Positions 47,401 to 55,734 of a DNA stretch of 64,000 nt are shown piece by piece. Under the pieces are notes generated by a model. It was not told the DNA's origin. It was given only the letters and a program-made list of their open reading frames with translations, and did no database searches. The stretch comes from Sulfuricella sp. (GTDB lineage Bacteria > Pseudomonadota > Gammaproteobacteria > Burkholderiales > Sulfuricellaceae), in NCBI GenBank assembly GCA_028713975.1, contig JAQTNE010000011.1, positions 1 to 64,000 on the forward strand. The letters run 5' to 3'. Positions within the stretch are counted from its first letter, which is position 1, and every line of letters begins with the position of its first letter. Position numbers and translations under genes: made by a program.

Positions 47401-47564
47401 GCACCATCGCCGGCATGATCCCCATTGCCATGCAGCGCGCGGTCGGGCTGGAGCGGCTTTCGCCGCTGGCCGATGCCGCCATCGGCGGGTTGTTGGTGGG
47501 CACAGTGCTTTCGCTGTTCTACCTGCCGATGTTTTATGTATGGGTGTCTGGAAAACAACGCTGA
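44487..47564 (+). CDS. RND multidrug-type efflux pump
   Basis: A 1025-residue inner-membrane RND transporter with 12 membrane helices and two large periplasmic loops. It begins with a short cytosolic end and MVLAITSLLGVIGYLKMPRN; helix 4 carries LGMLVDDAVVVLENIERHL with the two proton-relay Asp residues near 405. It lacks the DFG signature of metal pumps, so it belongs to the hydrophobe/amphiphile side or an uncharacterised branch. It completes the operon TetR-cytochrome-TolC-adaptor-pump. Confidence 0.88.
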   Translation: MLFRYFHGRPLLLMMVLAITSLLGVIGYLKMPRNMYPDVERPQVTVITQLPGASALTVTQKLSRPIEQEMYALSNIRDVQSTNKNEVSIVRAEFNYEKGLDAALLDVNNALSRVRGKLPPEVPSSSVYAVGGFTQPVLVLALSPKAGSNLALAQIRLLAENDVRTALVTQPNVSNVEIFGGYEPAVKVEFDPLKLARYRISQAQLQELLNKLNRDWPSGTVQGKDSSLTLTIYGERVDIEALRQLPLIRGVMLKDVAALRLDHAERFSAYHGNGKAAIAVAVMRSPGGAVQAVIDSVETQLPKLKARYPNIEFAIADTQGELIRDSNANMIEALRDAIIFTSFVILFFLGNWRAVVTALVSIPLVFLSTLAILWLTGKELNILVMTGIILALGMLVDDAVVVLENIERHLGELHEDVQTAIRRGTEEVLFPVFVGTLATAVVITPLMFVGDFSQQIFKHLIMAVVIAVFTSYFVAVTFIPRLSAFWYRNGLPKKNRLEIFMEKIYQRSFGHGSSLYSGVLRFAFNGGFPRRLILVLPAFALLIFSFKTIIPLIGRDALPPMDTGIVRVHAKFSANEPVNVAEARLKDFEVRLMQDKRVQRVSATFGSEAGVISLGSGQLPAEATLNIAYVNRLEREDSSWKIEAELRRQLAALPGVTVADAFDSGATALSTIKAPVDIRLIAEDWRLLPDAAERVKAALLKVQGLSSVSVSWDANTSEASLVLNEDKMRALGLSPDVVLAQLPLKGAAVSSMSKLPTVGAIPVRSYFAEPWRSDPASLSLLPIPLPDGGATTLGEISHIVQQPGLSLLTTNANRYSLDVLAYRNTAPISVISEASLAAALKVLPPGVEAADQGDGAAGAESSKRMLTGLGMGVLLLFGVLVPAYGSVSLALLSIIILPLSAIGAVWGLLAFNKALALPAILGIVLLFSIIIKNSILMVDFIQERRREGSSVFDAAMESIRLRYRPILMTAFGTIAGMIPIAMQRAVGLERLSPLADAAIGGLLVGTVLSLFYLPMFYVWVSGKQR

Positions 47565-47577
47565 TTTCAGCGCTGAG

Positions 47578-48915
47578 TTATTGTTTTTCATCCGTGCCGC
47601 GGGCGATGTCTAGCTTGCGCATTTTTTCCCACAGATTCTTGCGGCTGATGCCGAGGCTTTCCGCGGTGCGTCCGAGGTGACCGTCGTTGCGCGCCAGCGC
47701 ATCGCGGATGTGACGCTCTTCGCACCTTTGCAGGTAACTGCCGAGTTTCCTATTGTCCGGCGGCGCCGGCTGTTCTCCTTCCTCGAACAGCATTTCCGGC
47801 TCCAGCAGCAGTCCGGGGGTGAGAATCGAGGCACGCTCGATGGCATGGTGAAGTTCCCGCACGTTGCCGGGCCAGGGATGGGCGAGCAGCGCTTCTTCGC
47901 CGGCGCGGGAAAGCTGCTTGCGTTCCCCCTTGGCGGCTTGCTCCTCCAGGAAGCGGTGGGCGAACCACAAGATGTCCTCGCGCCGCTCCCGCAGTGGCGG
48001 CACCTTGATTTGAATGACGTGGATACGGTAGAAAAGGTCTTCGCGGAAACCGCCTTCTTCCACCATCTTGCGCAGATCGCGGTGGGTGGCGCAGATCAGC
48101 CGCAGGTTGACGGCAATTTCAGCGTTGCCCCCGACGCGGACGATTTTCCGGTCCTGAACGGTGCGTAGCAGCTTGGCCTGCATGGACAGCGGCATATCGC
48201 CGATTTCATCGAGAAACAACGTGCCGCCGTCGGCCCGCTCGAACATGCCTTCGCGCGCGCGGGCCGCCCCGGTGAACGCGCCTTTTTCGTGGCCGAACAG
48301 TTCCGCTTCGAGCAGCGATTCGGTTACCGCAGCGCAATTGACGGCGACGAAAGGCCGGTCTTGGGTTTTCGGGTCGAGGTGATGGATTTCACGCGCTATC
48401 ACCTCCTTGCCCACGCCGGACTCCCCGGTGATAAGGATGGTGGGCGCGTGCTGGGCGAGGCGGGGCAGCGTCTGCGCGATTTGGCGCATGGCGGGCGAGA
48501 TGCCCAGGCGGCAGTTGTCTTCCTCGCAGGGGGAGACGCGGTTGCCGCACAGAGCGCCCACTTTTTCTACCAACTGGTCGAGGTCGAAGGGTTTGGTGAT
48601 GTAGTCTGCGGCCCCCAGCTTGAGCAGCGCCACGGCACGGTCGATCGAGCCGTGGCCGGTGATGAAGAGAAACGGCGGCAGGCTGATGCCCCGTTCCAGC
48701 AGGCGGATGAACACTTCCTCGCCGCTGCCGTCGGGCAGGCGGATGTCGCTTACCACCGCCGCATAATCCTTGCTCCCGACAGCGGCCAGGGCCGACTGGG
48801 CGGTACGGTGCCAGTCCGCCGCGTAGCCTTCCAGCTCGAACCGGTCGAAAAGGGATTCGCCCATGATTTCGTCGTCCTCGATCAGGCACAGGGAGGGTTT
48901 TGTCGGGTTGCTCAT
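47578..48915 (-). CDS. Sigma-54-dependent response regulator (AioR/ArxR-like)
   Basis: A 445-residue NtrC-type activator. The receiver domain has EDD near residue 14, phospho-Asp in [14 protein letters not shown] near 57 and Lys in YITKPFDL near 108. The AAA domain has Walker A GESGVGKE near 166, the sigma-54 contact loop GAFTGA near 223 and LFLDEIGD. A Fis-type helix-turn-helix ([20 protein letters not shown]) ends it. ATG 48913-48915 overlaps the kinase stop. The target is very likely the -24/-12 promoter at 51359-51374 that drives the molybdoenzyme operon. Confidence 0.93.
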   Translation of the reverse strand: MSNPTKPSLCLIEDDEIMGESLFDRFELEGYAADWHRTAQSALAAVGSKDYAAVVSDIRLPDGSGEEVFIRLLERGISLPPFLFITGHGSIDRAVALLKLGAADYITKPFDLDQLVEKVGALCGNRVSPCEEDNCRLGISPAMRQIAQTLPRLAQHAPTILITGESGVGKEVIAREIHHLDPKTQDRPFVAVNCAAVTESLLEAELFGHEKGAFTGAARAREGMFERADGGTLFLDEIGDMPLSMQAKLLRTVQDRKIVRVGGNAEIAVNLRLICATHRDLRKMVEEGGFREDLFYRIHVIQIKVPPLRERREDILWFAHRFLEEQAAKGERKQLSRAGEEALLAHPWPGNVRELHHAIERASILTPGLLLEPEMLFEEGEQPAPPDNRKLGSYLQRCEERHIRDALARNDGHLGRTAESLGISRKNLWEKMRKLDIARGTDEKQ

Positions 48916-50360
48916 GATTCTTCCTGCAAGGGTAAGGTGACGGCGAAATGGGTTTCGCCGGGTTCGCTTTCCACCACGATGCCGCCGTTCAACTGGCGCG
49001 CGATCTGGTAGGTGACCCACAGGCCCAGGCCGTGGCCGTTACGACTGAGGCGTGAAAATGGTTCAAACAGGTAGGGCATGTCTTCGTCTGCAATGTGGCC
49101 GCCATCGTTTTTTACCGCCAGGGTGAAACTGCGGCTGTCGCGGTAAACCCGGCACTCGACCCGCACGTTTGCGGCGCGGATGGCGTTGAGCAGCAGATTG
49201 AGAAGTATCTGGCGCACCAGAGTGGAGGGCAGGGGCAGGTCTGCGGTTATGTCGTTTTCCCAAACCAGCTCAACGCCTTTCCCGGCGGCTTCCGCAGCCA
49301 CCAGGGTGCGCGTGTCCTCGATGTCGCGGCGCGACAGGGAGTGGCTTTCCACCTTGGCTTCCACCAGCAGGGCGGCGACGGTGTCCTTGATCTGGGTGAG
49401 GCCGCGTTCCAGCAGCGACAGGGTTTTCAGGGCGCGGGGATCGTCCGAGCCATGCCGCTTGTAGGTACTGATGGTGTTGAGCATCCCGCCCAGGGGATTG
49501 TTGATCTCGTGGGCGATCCCGGCGGATAGGCGGCCTACCGCCGCCAGCCGCTCGGTAACCATCATTTCCTGCTCCAGCCGTTCCTTGTCCCTGAGTTCTT
49601 TCAACATGCGCTTGAAGGAGGCACCGGCGCGACCGATCTCGTCATGCGATTCGAACAGGTCGCAGTGAAGGTTTTCCGGCACGCTGGGCCCGATCTGATC
49701 CATGCAGGCGGCCAGCCGCACCAGCGGCCCGGCCATGCGGTTACCCCAGTACCAGGCGATGGGCAACAGCACCGCCAGCGCCAGCAGGGTCATCAGGGCG
49801 GCGCGTTGGGCAATGCCGACAAAGCGGGGCATGAACAGACTCTTGGAATAACCCATGACCAGGGTGCCCAGGCGCGCCCCTTCTGATGTGACCGGAATGG
49901 CAACAAACAGCCTGCCCGAATTTGGGGGGTCGATGACGGTCGGCTTGGCGTCGTTTTGCGCTGCCGCCATTTCGCTGATCGCGGCATATTCGGGATCAAG
50001 CCGTCCCGGATCGGCCAGCATGGGGTACTGGGCCGGCCGGGTGGACACATAAATCTGGCCCTTGGTGTCCAGTACCAGGATGGTTTCCGCAATCTGGGCC
50101 TGATCCCGGTTGCTGCCCTGGAAGGGCGAATTGATGATCTCGAAGGCGCGCCAGACGTCATCGTGGGTCATGGGGCCGACCAGGGTGTTGGCCAACACCC
50201 GCCCCATACTTTCGGCGTGGTGCAGCAGGTCGTTTCTGGTTTCGTCATACACCCGGAACAGGATGGAAGCCGTCACCAGCAATGCGGTGGCGCTGGCGAG
50301 CAGGAGCACCCGCAAGGGGATCTTGTAGCGCAGGCTGAGGTCGCGCACGAAATGCTTCAT
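48912..50360 (-). CDS. Membrane sensor histidine kinase (AioS/ArxS-like)
   Basis: A 482-residue NtrB-type kinase: helix 1 at about residues 15-38, a periplasmic domain of about 150 residues, helix 2 at about 187-210, HAMP linker, HisKA with GIAHEINNPLGGM (phospho-His near residue 286) and an ATPase domain with NLLLNAIRAANV and HGLGLWVTYQIARQLNGG. It lies between the periplasmic binding protein and the sigma-54 activator, overlapping each by 4 bases. The binding protein probably presents the signal to its periplasmic domain, as AioX does for AioS. Confidence 0.92.
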   Translation of the reverse strand: MKHFVRDLSLRYKIPLRVLLLASATALLVTASILFRVYDETRNDLLHHAESMGRVLANTLVGPMTHDDVWRAFEIINSPFQGSNRDQAQIAETILVLDTKGQIYVSTRPAQYPMLADPGRLDPEYAAISEMAAAQNDAKPTVIDPPNSGRLFVAIPVTSEGARLGTLVMGYSKSLFMPRFVGIAQRAALMTLLALAVLLPIAWYWGNRMAGPLVRLAACMDQIGPSVPENLHCDLFESHDEIGRAGASFKRMLKELRDKERLEQEMMVTERLAAVGRLSAGIAHEINNPLGGMLNTISTYKRHGSDDPRALKTLSLLERGLTQIKDTVAALLVEAKVESHSLSRRDIEDTRTLVAAEAAGKGVELVWENDITADLPLPSTLVRQILLNLLLNAIRAANVRVECRVYRDSRSFTLAVKNDGGHIADEDMPYLFEPFSRLSRNGHGLGLWVTYQIARQLNGGIVVESEPGETHFAVTLPLQEES

Positions 50361-51217
50361 GGCTGGCTCGCCACTTTCTCCGCCATGCGCGCGATGTCGT
50401 CATAAAGCTTGCGCTCGCCCGGCGTAAAACCGTTCAGATTGAGCTGGGCCAGCAATCGTTGCCCTTCCGGATCAGTGCGCATGGCGATCAGTACCTGCCG
50501 CAGAGCCGCAAAATCAGCCTCGGCGAGGGAAGCACGGGCGGCAATGGGCGGAAAGCCGAACTCGGGAGACTGTTCCACCACCCGTGTTTTTGCCGTGAGT
50601 TCGGGATGGGAACGGCGCAGGGTTTCCCACACATAACCGTCCACCGCACCGCCCTGGGCAAGTTCCACGGCGACGGCCTCCACCACCTTGTGATGCGCCC
50701 AGGTAAAGAAGGTGCGGGCAAAGAACACATCCGATCGTTCCTTGATCTGTGCCAGGGCATACTGGGTGTAGAGATAGCCGGAATTGGAATCCGGATCGGA
50801 GTAGGCAAACACCTCGCCGCGCAGGTCGAGCAGTGACTTGGTCTGGGCATCGTCGGCAGGAACAATGAGATAGGAGCGATACAGGGGCTTGCCCTGGAAC
50901 AGCGGCACGGCCAGAAGCCTGAGGCGCCGTTCGTGGTGCACGAAGGGGAAACCGCACAGCCAGGCGGCGTCAAGCTTGTTTTGGTCCAGCAGTTCCATGA
51001 TTTCGCGATAGCTGCCACGTTGCACGAAAACCACCGGGCGTTGCAACCGTGCCGCCAGATAAGCGCGCCACGCCTCCAGAAAAAGAGACTGGTTGTCGAG
51101 AAACACGGGGGTAAGCCCGATGCGCAGCATGGCCCGTCCGGCAGGCGCTGCGGCAGCGAATATCTTGGGTGCCAGCCCGCACAGGGCCAGTGTTGCGCAA
51201 AAACGCCTCCTCGACAC
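50357..51217 (-). CDS. PhnD-like periplasmic binding protein, probable oxyanion sensor (AioX/ArxX-like)
   Basis: A 286-residue periplasmic protein with a signal peptide (RRRF start, cut near residue 23) and a PhnD/type-2 binding fold: RIGLTPVFLDN, QRGSYREIMELLDQNKLDAAW and YSDPDSNSGYLY, the anion-binding segment. PhnD-type proteins bind phosphonate, phosphite or, in AioX, arsenite. The mature protein has one Cys only, residue 88 in AWLCGFPFVHH, at the place that lines the cleft in this fold. There is no ABC permease nearby, and the gene overlaps the kinase gene, so it is a sensor and not a transporter part. Start GTG 51215-51217 has a GGGGG site. Confidence 0.85.
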   Translation of the reverse strand: MSRRRFCATLALCGLAPKIFAAAAPAGRAMLRIGLTPVFLDNQSLFLEAWRAYLAARLQRPVVFVQRGSYREIMELLDQNKLDAAWLCGFPFVHHERRLRLLAVPLFQGKPLYRSYLIVPADDAQTKSLLDLRGEVFAYSDPDSNSGYLYTQYALAQIKERSDVFFARTFFTWAHHKVVEAVAVELAQGGAVDGYVWETLRRSHPELTAKTRVVEQSPEFGFPPIAARASLAEADFAALRQVLIAMRTDPEGQRLLAQLNLNGFTPGERKLYDDIARMAEKVASQP

Positions 51218-51258
51218 GTTTCACCCCCCAAGTAAATCTGGTTTATACCACGCGATGT

Positions 51259-51305
51259 TTACCGAATGGTAACACTGTGATTTTGTGTTTGTAACCATAA
51301 GGTAA
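51259..51305. promoter_or_regulatory. Paired dyads upstream of the sigma-54 promoter, candidate activator sites
   Basis: TTACCGAATGGTAA (51259-51272) is a perfect dyad, and TAACCATAAGGTAA (51292-51305) is a near copy, their centres 33 bp apart, about three helical turns. They lie some 55-100 bp upstream of the -24/-12 promoter, the normal range for enhancer sites of NtrC-type activators, and also near the start of the regulator operon. Binding by the activator encoded at 47578 is inferred. Confidence 0.5.
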
Positions 51306-51358
51306 TGCTATTTTATTTGATGCGCGACAATATCATTAATAAACAGCGTATTGAATAT

Positions 51359-51374
51359 TGGCATGAATGGTGCA
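51359..51374 (+). promoter_or_regulatory. Sigma-54 (-24/-12) promoter of the molybdoenzyme operon
   Basis: TGGCATGAATGGTGCA has the invariant GG (51360-51361) and GC (51372-51373) separated by exactly 10 bases, as required for sigma-54. Transcription should start near 51385, about 90 bp before the iron-sulfur subunit gene. The divergent operon encodes a sigma-54 activator, which makes the assignment coherent. Only the fifth and sixth bases depart from the TGGCAC-N5-TTGCA consensus in a minor way. Confidence 0.8.
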
Positions 51375-51475
51375 TATGGTTAAGCGACCAGGATGACAAG
51401 GGTTATGGTTGCCCGCCAGGGGTAGGTGAGGCATCAAGGCGGGTCGGGTTATCAATCAGGAGGAGAGCAACAACC

Positions 51476-52183
51476 ATGAGCGAACTGCGAACTTCATCAA
51501 TCGAAACAAGAGGAAAACCAGGCCTGAAGCGGTACGCCATGGTGATTGACCTGCGCCGCTGCATCGGCTGTGATGCCTGCATGGTCGCCTGCAAGGCTGA
51601 ATTCGATGTCCCACTCGGGGTTTTCAGGACCTGGGTGCCATACAAGGTGGTGGGCGTCTATCCCGTTGTGAGAAAACATTTCATGCCGCGCCTGTGCAAC
51701 CACTGCGATGATCCGCCCTGTGTGCGTTCCTGTCCGGTGGGAGCCACCTACAAGGTGGAGGACGGCGGCTTTGTGCTCCAGCACTATGACCGTTGTATCG
51801 GCTGCAAGGCCTGCATGGCGTCCTGTCCCTACAACGCTCGTTTCATGTTGCCCAAGAGCCGCACCTACACCGACATCACCAGCGTGGTGGACAAATGCAC
51901 CTTCTGTCACCATCGAGTAACGCAGGGGTTGGCACCCGCCTGCGTGCAGACCTGCATCGGCCGGGCGCGCATTTTCGGCGATATCAACGACCCCAACAGC
52001 GAAGTGTCGAAACTGGTGTCCAGCCTGCCGACCCAGGTGCTGCGCCCCGAGGAAGGCACCAAGCCGCACGTATTTTACATCGGCCTGGACCGCAATAATT
52101 CCGAGTTTGGCCGCGCGGTTTACAACCCGCTCGACGTGCTGGAACAGGATCGTCAGGCGTTCAACAAAAACCACCAGGGATAG
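51476..52183 (+). CDS. Molybdoenzyme iron-sulfur (electron-transfer) subunit
   Basis: A 235-residue DmsB/PsrB/TtrB-type protein with four cysteine groups (CIGCDACMVAC, CNHCDDPPCVRSC, CIGCKACMASC and KCTFC...ACVQTC), sixteen Cys for four [4Fe-4S] clusters. There is no signal peptide; such subunits are exported by hitch-hiking on the Tat signal of the catalytic partner. ATG 51476 has an AGGAGGAGAG site and lies after the predicted transcript start, so longer starts are excluded. It passes electrons between the catalytic and membrane subunits. The gene is first in the operon, order B-C-A. Confidence 0.93.
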   Translation: MSELRTSSIETRGKPGLKRYAMVIDLRRCIGCDACMVACKAEFDVPLGVFRTWVPYKVVGVYPVVRKHFMPRLCNHCDDPPCVRSCPVGATYKVEDGGFVLQHYDRCIGCKACMASCPYNARFMLPKSRTYTDITSVVDKCTFCHHRVTQGLAPACVQTCIGRARIFGDINDPNSEVSKLVSSLPTQVLRPEEGTKPHVFYIGLDRNNSEFGRAVYNPLDVLEQDRQAFNKNHQG

Positions 52184-52192
52184 GAGTAAATC

Positions 52193-53050
52193 ATGGGTGA
52201 CTTCAATATTTTTCATCACATGCCGTGGTCGAGCACGTACTCGATCTATTTCTTCACCATCGGCATTTCCGCAGCGCTGTTTTTCTTTTCCGCTCTGTCC
52301 TGGTTCTGGGAGGAATTCAGGTCTTTGCGCCACAGCGCTTTCTACGTCTCCTTCGTGCTGCTGGCGATCAGCGGCGCGCTGCTGATCGGCGACCTGTCGC
52401 AGCCGCTGCGCTTCCTCAACATCATGAACCCGGCCTATCTCAATTTCACCTCGCCGCTGGCCTGGGGTGGGCTGAACCTGATGTCGTTCGGCGCGGTATC
52501 GGTGGCTTATTTTTTCATGATGCGCAAGAACGATGAGGCGATAAGCCGCAAGCTGGCGGTGGTGGGGTCGCTGCTGGCCTTGGGCCTGCCGATTTACACC
52601 GGATTCGACCTCACGGTGCACCAGAATCGTCCAGTGTGGAACACGCCGCTGATGCCGGTGTTGTTCGTCGCCTTGTCCCTGGTGTCCGGCGCGGCGGTGG
52701 CCTCCTTCCTGGCTGGCGGCACGGAGAAGCTGCAAGTCATGCTGCGCCGTTTCATGTTGTGGACGGCGGGTGCGGTGGGCGCGATGCTGGTGTCCCTGCT
52801 CGGCACCACCGCTTACGGCGGAGTGGGACCGGAACTCACCTTTATGTTCATGACCAGCGGCACACTCGGCACGATCTTCATCGGCATCGGCATCCTGCTC
52901 GGTACGGCGGCGCCGATTGCGCTGCTGCTCGCGCCTTTTGGAAAACAGCAGCAGGGCATGATGATCGCCGCAGCGCTGCTATTGGTAGGCGGAATGGCAT
53001 TGCGCTACTCGATTCTGGTCGGCGGCCAGATCGTGCAGATTTATTTCTAA
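52193..53050 (+). CDS. NrfD/PsrC-type membrane quinone-reactive subunit
   Basis: A 285-residue integral membrane protein with about eight helices, for example YSIYFFTIGISAALFFFSAL at 17-36 and VSFVLLAISGALLIGDL. It belongs to the NrfD/PsrC/TtrC group, which anchors the complex and exchanges electrons with the quinone pool. It contains no haem-ligand pattern of the cytochrome b type. It lies 9 bp after the iron-sulfur subunit gene and 19 bp before the catalytic subunit gene. Confidence 0.88.
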   Translation: MGDFNIFHHMPWSSTYSIYFFTIGISAALFFFSALSWFWEEFRSLRHSAFYVSFVLLAISGALLIGDLSQPLRFLNIMNPAYLNFTSPLAWGGLNLMSFGAVSVAYFFMMRKNDEAISRKLAVVGSLLALGLPIYTGFDLTVHQNRPVWNTPLMPVLFVALSLVSGAAVASFLAGGTEKLQVMLRRFMLWTAGAVGAMLVSLLGTTAYGGVGPELTFMFMTSGTLGTIFIGIGILLGTAAPIALLLAPFGKQQQGMMIAAALLLVGGMALRYSILVGGQIVQIYF

Positions 53051-53069
53051 AGATCAGGGAGACTAGATC

Positions 53070-55709
53070 ATGTTGAATTTTAAAATTTCTCGCCGCGCCT
53101 TCCTCCAGGCCAGTGCCGCGACCACAGCCGCTGCAGCGGCTTCGCCCAAGCTGCTCAAGGCGATGGAAGTCGAGCTGGGCGGCAAGGACTTTAATCCGAA
53201 TAGCTACATCGAGCGCAAATCTATTCCTTTGACCTGCCATGTCTGTAACATCCAGGACGGCGCGATCGCCTTTGTGGAGAACGGCCGTATCGTCAAGCTC
53301 GAAGGCAACCCGGAACACGTGTCCACCCGCGGCAGATTGTGCGCCAAGGGCAATTCCGGCATGTGGTACACCTACAACCCGGATCGCATCATGTATCCGC
53401 TAAAACGAGTCGGCGCGCGCGGCGAAGGCAAGTGGAAGCGCATCACCTGGGATGAGGCACTGGCCGAAGTAGCGCAAAAACTGGATGCGGCACTCAAGGA
53501 AGACCCAAATACAATTTCGTTTAAATATGGCCGCGACCGCACCGGTGGCGTCATCGGGCGCTTCATGAACACTTTGGGTTCTGGATCGCTCATCAATCAC
53601 ACCTCGGTGTGCGAATCGTCGAAGAAAATCGGCATGCAGGCCACCTGGGGTCCGGACATTGAAACGCCGGATTTTGCCAATGCCAAGTACATTCTCAACT
53701 TCGGTTCCAATATCATGGAGGCGGCCTACTTCCATAACCCTTATGCCCAGCGCCTTGCCGACGGTATGGCGGATAACAAGGCCAAGCTGGTCACCTTTGA
53801 CGTGCGCCTGTCCAACACCGCAGGCCGTTCCGACGAGTGGGTTCCGGTATTTCCCGGTACAGACGGCGCGGTTGCACTGGCACTCGGTCACGTGATTCTG
53901 CGTGACAACCTGCAGGATAGCGATTTCATCGAGACCTGGACCAATGTCACCGTTGACGAATTAAAAGACCACTACAAGCAGTTCACGCCTGAGTGGGCAT
54001 CCAAGCTTTCCGGCGTGCCGACGGAAACCATCGAACGCATCGCGAAGGAATTTGCTACGGCCAAACCGGCGACGACATACACCTACCGCGGTCCGGCCAA
54101 GCACCTGTACGGTTCCTATAACGAGAAGTCGTGCATGATGTTGTCCATCATGACCGGCAATATCGAAGTACGTGGCGGCTACTGCCTGCCGCGCGGCATG
54201 GGTTGGCCACAACCGCAACCGGCACCGCCCAAAGCGCCCAAGCCTTCCTATACGGCCGCACATCCAGATTATCCGCTGGCCGAACATGGTGTTGCTCACG
54301 TACTTCCTTTTCATATTGCAGAAGGCAGGCAGAAGGTCAATATTCATTTCACCTACATGGATAACCCGGTTTATACCAATCCGGGGTCTGATGCGGTGTG
54401 GGGCAAGCTGTACCGTGACGAGAAACTGATACCCTACTTTGTCTCGTGGAGCACGGTCATGGGCGAGGAAACGGCGTTGGCAGATCTTATTCTGCCGGAT
54501 TGCATGTACCTGGAACGCTGGGAGCCGGAATCCATGCCAAACTCGTTGTGGCCATGGCTGGGGATCCGCCAACCGGTGATCAAGCCCTTGGGCGAAACCC
54601 GTGAAACCCGCATCATTGCGCGCGACATCATCCGTAAGCTGGACCCGGACGGAAAGCGTGGCATGAAGAAATACTGGAATTTCAAGGATGGCGAGGACTA
54701 CATGCGCCAGCACTTCGACAATATTCCGGGGCTCAAGGAAGCGGGTGGCCTGGACTTCCTCAAGAAGCATGGTGTCTGGCCGATCTACGGTAAGCTCAAT
54801 CCCGAAACCGGCAAGATTTCGGACAAAACCGGCCGTGAAATTGTCGCCGAGTTTGGCCTGCACAAGAAGGAATTGTCGGCGTCCGATATGGCCGGCGCCG
54901 TGGCGGATAAAAGCGGCACCATCATGAAAAACGGCAAGGCCATCGGTGTCCAGCGCAAGGGCAAGAACTATGCTGGCTTCCCGACCGGCAATCGCCTGAT
55001 CAATGTTCGTGTGGACGAATGGGCGGAGCATGGCTTCAACCCGATGCCGACCTTCAAGCGCATTCCCTGGCATGAGACCATGAAGGACGACGAGATGATC
55101 CTCTCGACCTACAAGTACAACGTTCACGTGCAGTCGCGTACCGCTTCGGTGAAGTGGCTGGCGGAAATTGTGCACAGCAATCCGGCATGGATGAACGCCG
55201 AAACGGCTGCCAAGATCGGCGTGAAAACTGGCGATCTGGTGCGGGTGGAAAGCAAGGTAGGCCACCTGGTTACCAAGGCTTATGTGAACGAAGCCATTCA
55301 TCCCAAGGTAATCGCGATTTCCACCGGTGTCGGTCACTGGGGTTATGGGCGGCTGGCGCAACTCAAGCTCAAGACCGAGAAGGGCGGTGCCTGGGGGGCA
55401 CAGGATGATCCCGATCTGAACAACGTGTGGTGGGAGGACAAGGGGGTGCATCCCAACCAGATCATCCCGGTGGTGGTTGATCCCATCGGCGGTTCCCAGG
55501 GATGGTACGACACTATCGTCAAGGTGACCAAGGCCGGGCCGAATGACAAGTATGGCGATGTCCAGGCCTCGTGGGAGAAACACGTGGAAGCCTACAAGGA
55601 AACCGTGCGTTACGCCTACAACGGCGACCTGCACCGCAAGATGCACCCGGAAATGGCCGCTTGGACCGGGCCGGAGAGCGTCAAGCACAAGGAAGGCGGA
55701 GGCCATTGA
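53070..55709 (+). CDS. Mo-bisPGD oxidoreductase catalytic subunit with Tat signal (Psr/Phs/Arr/Arx-type), atypical FeS motif
   Basis: An 879-residue DMSO-reductase-family protein. A twin-arginine signal (SRRAFLQ, residues 7-13) exports it folded. The N-terminal cluster motif reads C56-x2-C59-x3-D63-x27-C91: spacing is exactly that of Cx2Cx3Cx27C, but the third ligand is Asp. The probable Mo ligand is C181 in NHTSVCESSKK, as in polysulfide, thiosulfate and arsenate reductases. A Pro-rich insert occurs near residue 375-390, and the C-terminal cofactor domain (VESKVGHLVTKAYVN) is complete. The B-C-A order matches tetrathionate (ttr) and selenate (srd) reductases, while the regulators match arsenite oxidation. 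The substrate is therefore open. Confidence 0.9.
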   Translation: MLNFKISRRAFLQASAATTAAAAASPKLLKAMEVELGGKDFNPNSYIERKSIPLTCHVCNIQDGAIAFVENGRIVKLEGNPEHVSTRGRLCAKGNSGMWYTYNPDRIMYPLKRVGARGEGKWKRITWDEALAEVAQKLDAALKEDPNTISFKYGRDRTGGVIGRFMNTLGSGSLINHTSVCESSKKIGMQATWGPDIETPDFANAKYILNFGSNIMEAAYFHNPYAQRLADGMADNKAKLVTFDVRLSNTAGRSDEWVPVFPGTDGAVALALGHVILRDNLQDSDFIETWTNVTVDELKDHYKQFTPEWASKLSGVPTETIERIAKEFATAKPATTYTYRGPAKHLYGSYNEKSCMMLSIMTGNIEVRGGYCLPRGMGWPQPQPAPPKAPKPSYTAAHPDYPLAEHGVAHVLPFHIAEGRQKVNIHFTYMDNPVYTNPGSDAVWGKLYRDEKLIPYFVSWSTVMGEETALADLILPDCMYLERWEPESMPNSLWPWLGIRQPVIKPLGETRETRIIARDIIRKLDPDGKRGMKKYWNFKDGEDYMRQHFDNIPGLKEAGGLDFLKKHGVWPIYGKLNPETGKISDKTGREIVAEFGLHKKELSASDMAGAVADKSGTIMKNGKAIGVQRKGKNYAGFPTGNRLINVRVDEWAEHGFNPMPTFKRIPWHETMKDDEMILSTYKYNVHVQSRTASVKWLAEIVHSNPAWMNAETAAKIGVKTGDLVRVESKVGHLVTKAYVNEAIHPKVIAISTGVGHWGYGRLAQLKLKTEKGGAWGAQDDPDLNNVWWEDKGVHPNQIIPVVVDPIGGSQGWYDTIVKVTKAGPNDKYGDVQASWEKHVEAYKETVRYAYNGDLHRKMHPEMAAWTGPESVKHKEGGGH

Positions 55710-55734
55710 TTAATCCCTGAGCAGGCGGAGTGCC

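Noticed and set aside
51497-52735. 412-codon minus-strand frame across the iron-sulfur and NrfD-type subunit genes
   Set aside because: It spans the junction of two real genes on the opposite strand and resembles no protein family.
53961-55706. 581-codon minus-strand frame opposite the molybdoenzyme catalytic subunit
   Set aside because: Composition is His/Arg/Gly/Val-rich as expected for an antisense shadow, no domain is visible, and the plus-strand gene is certain.
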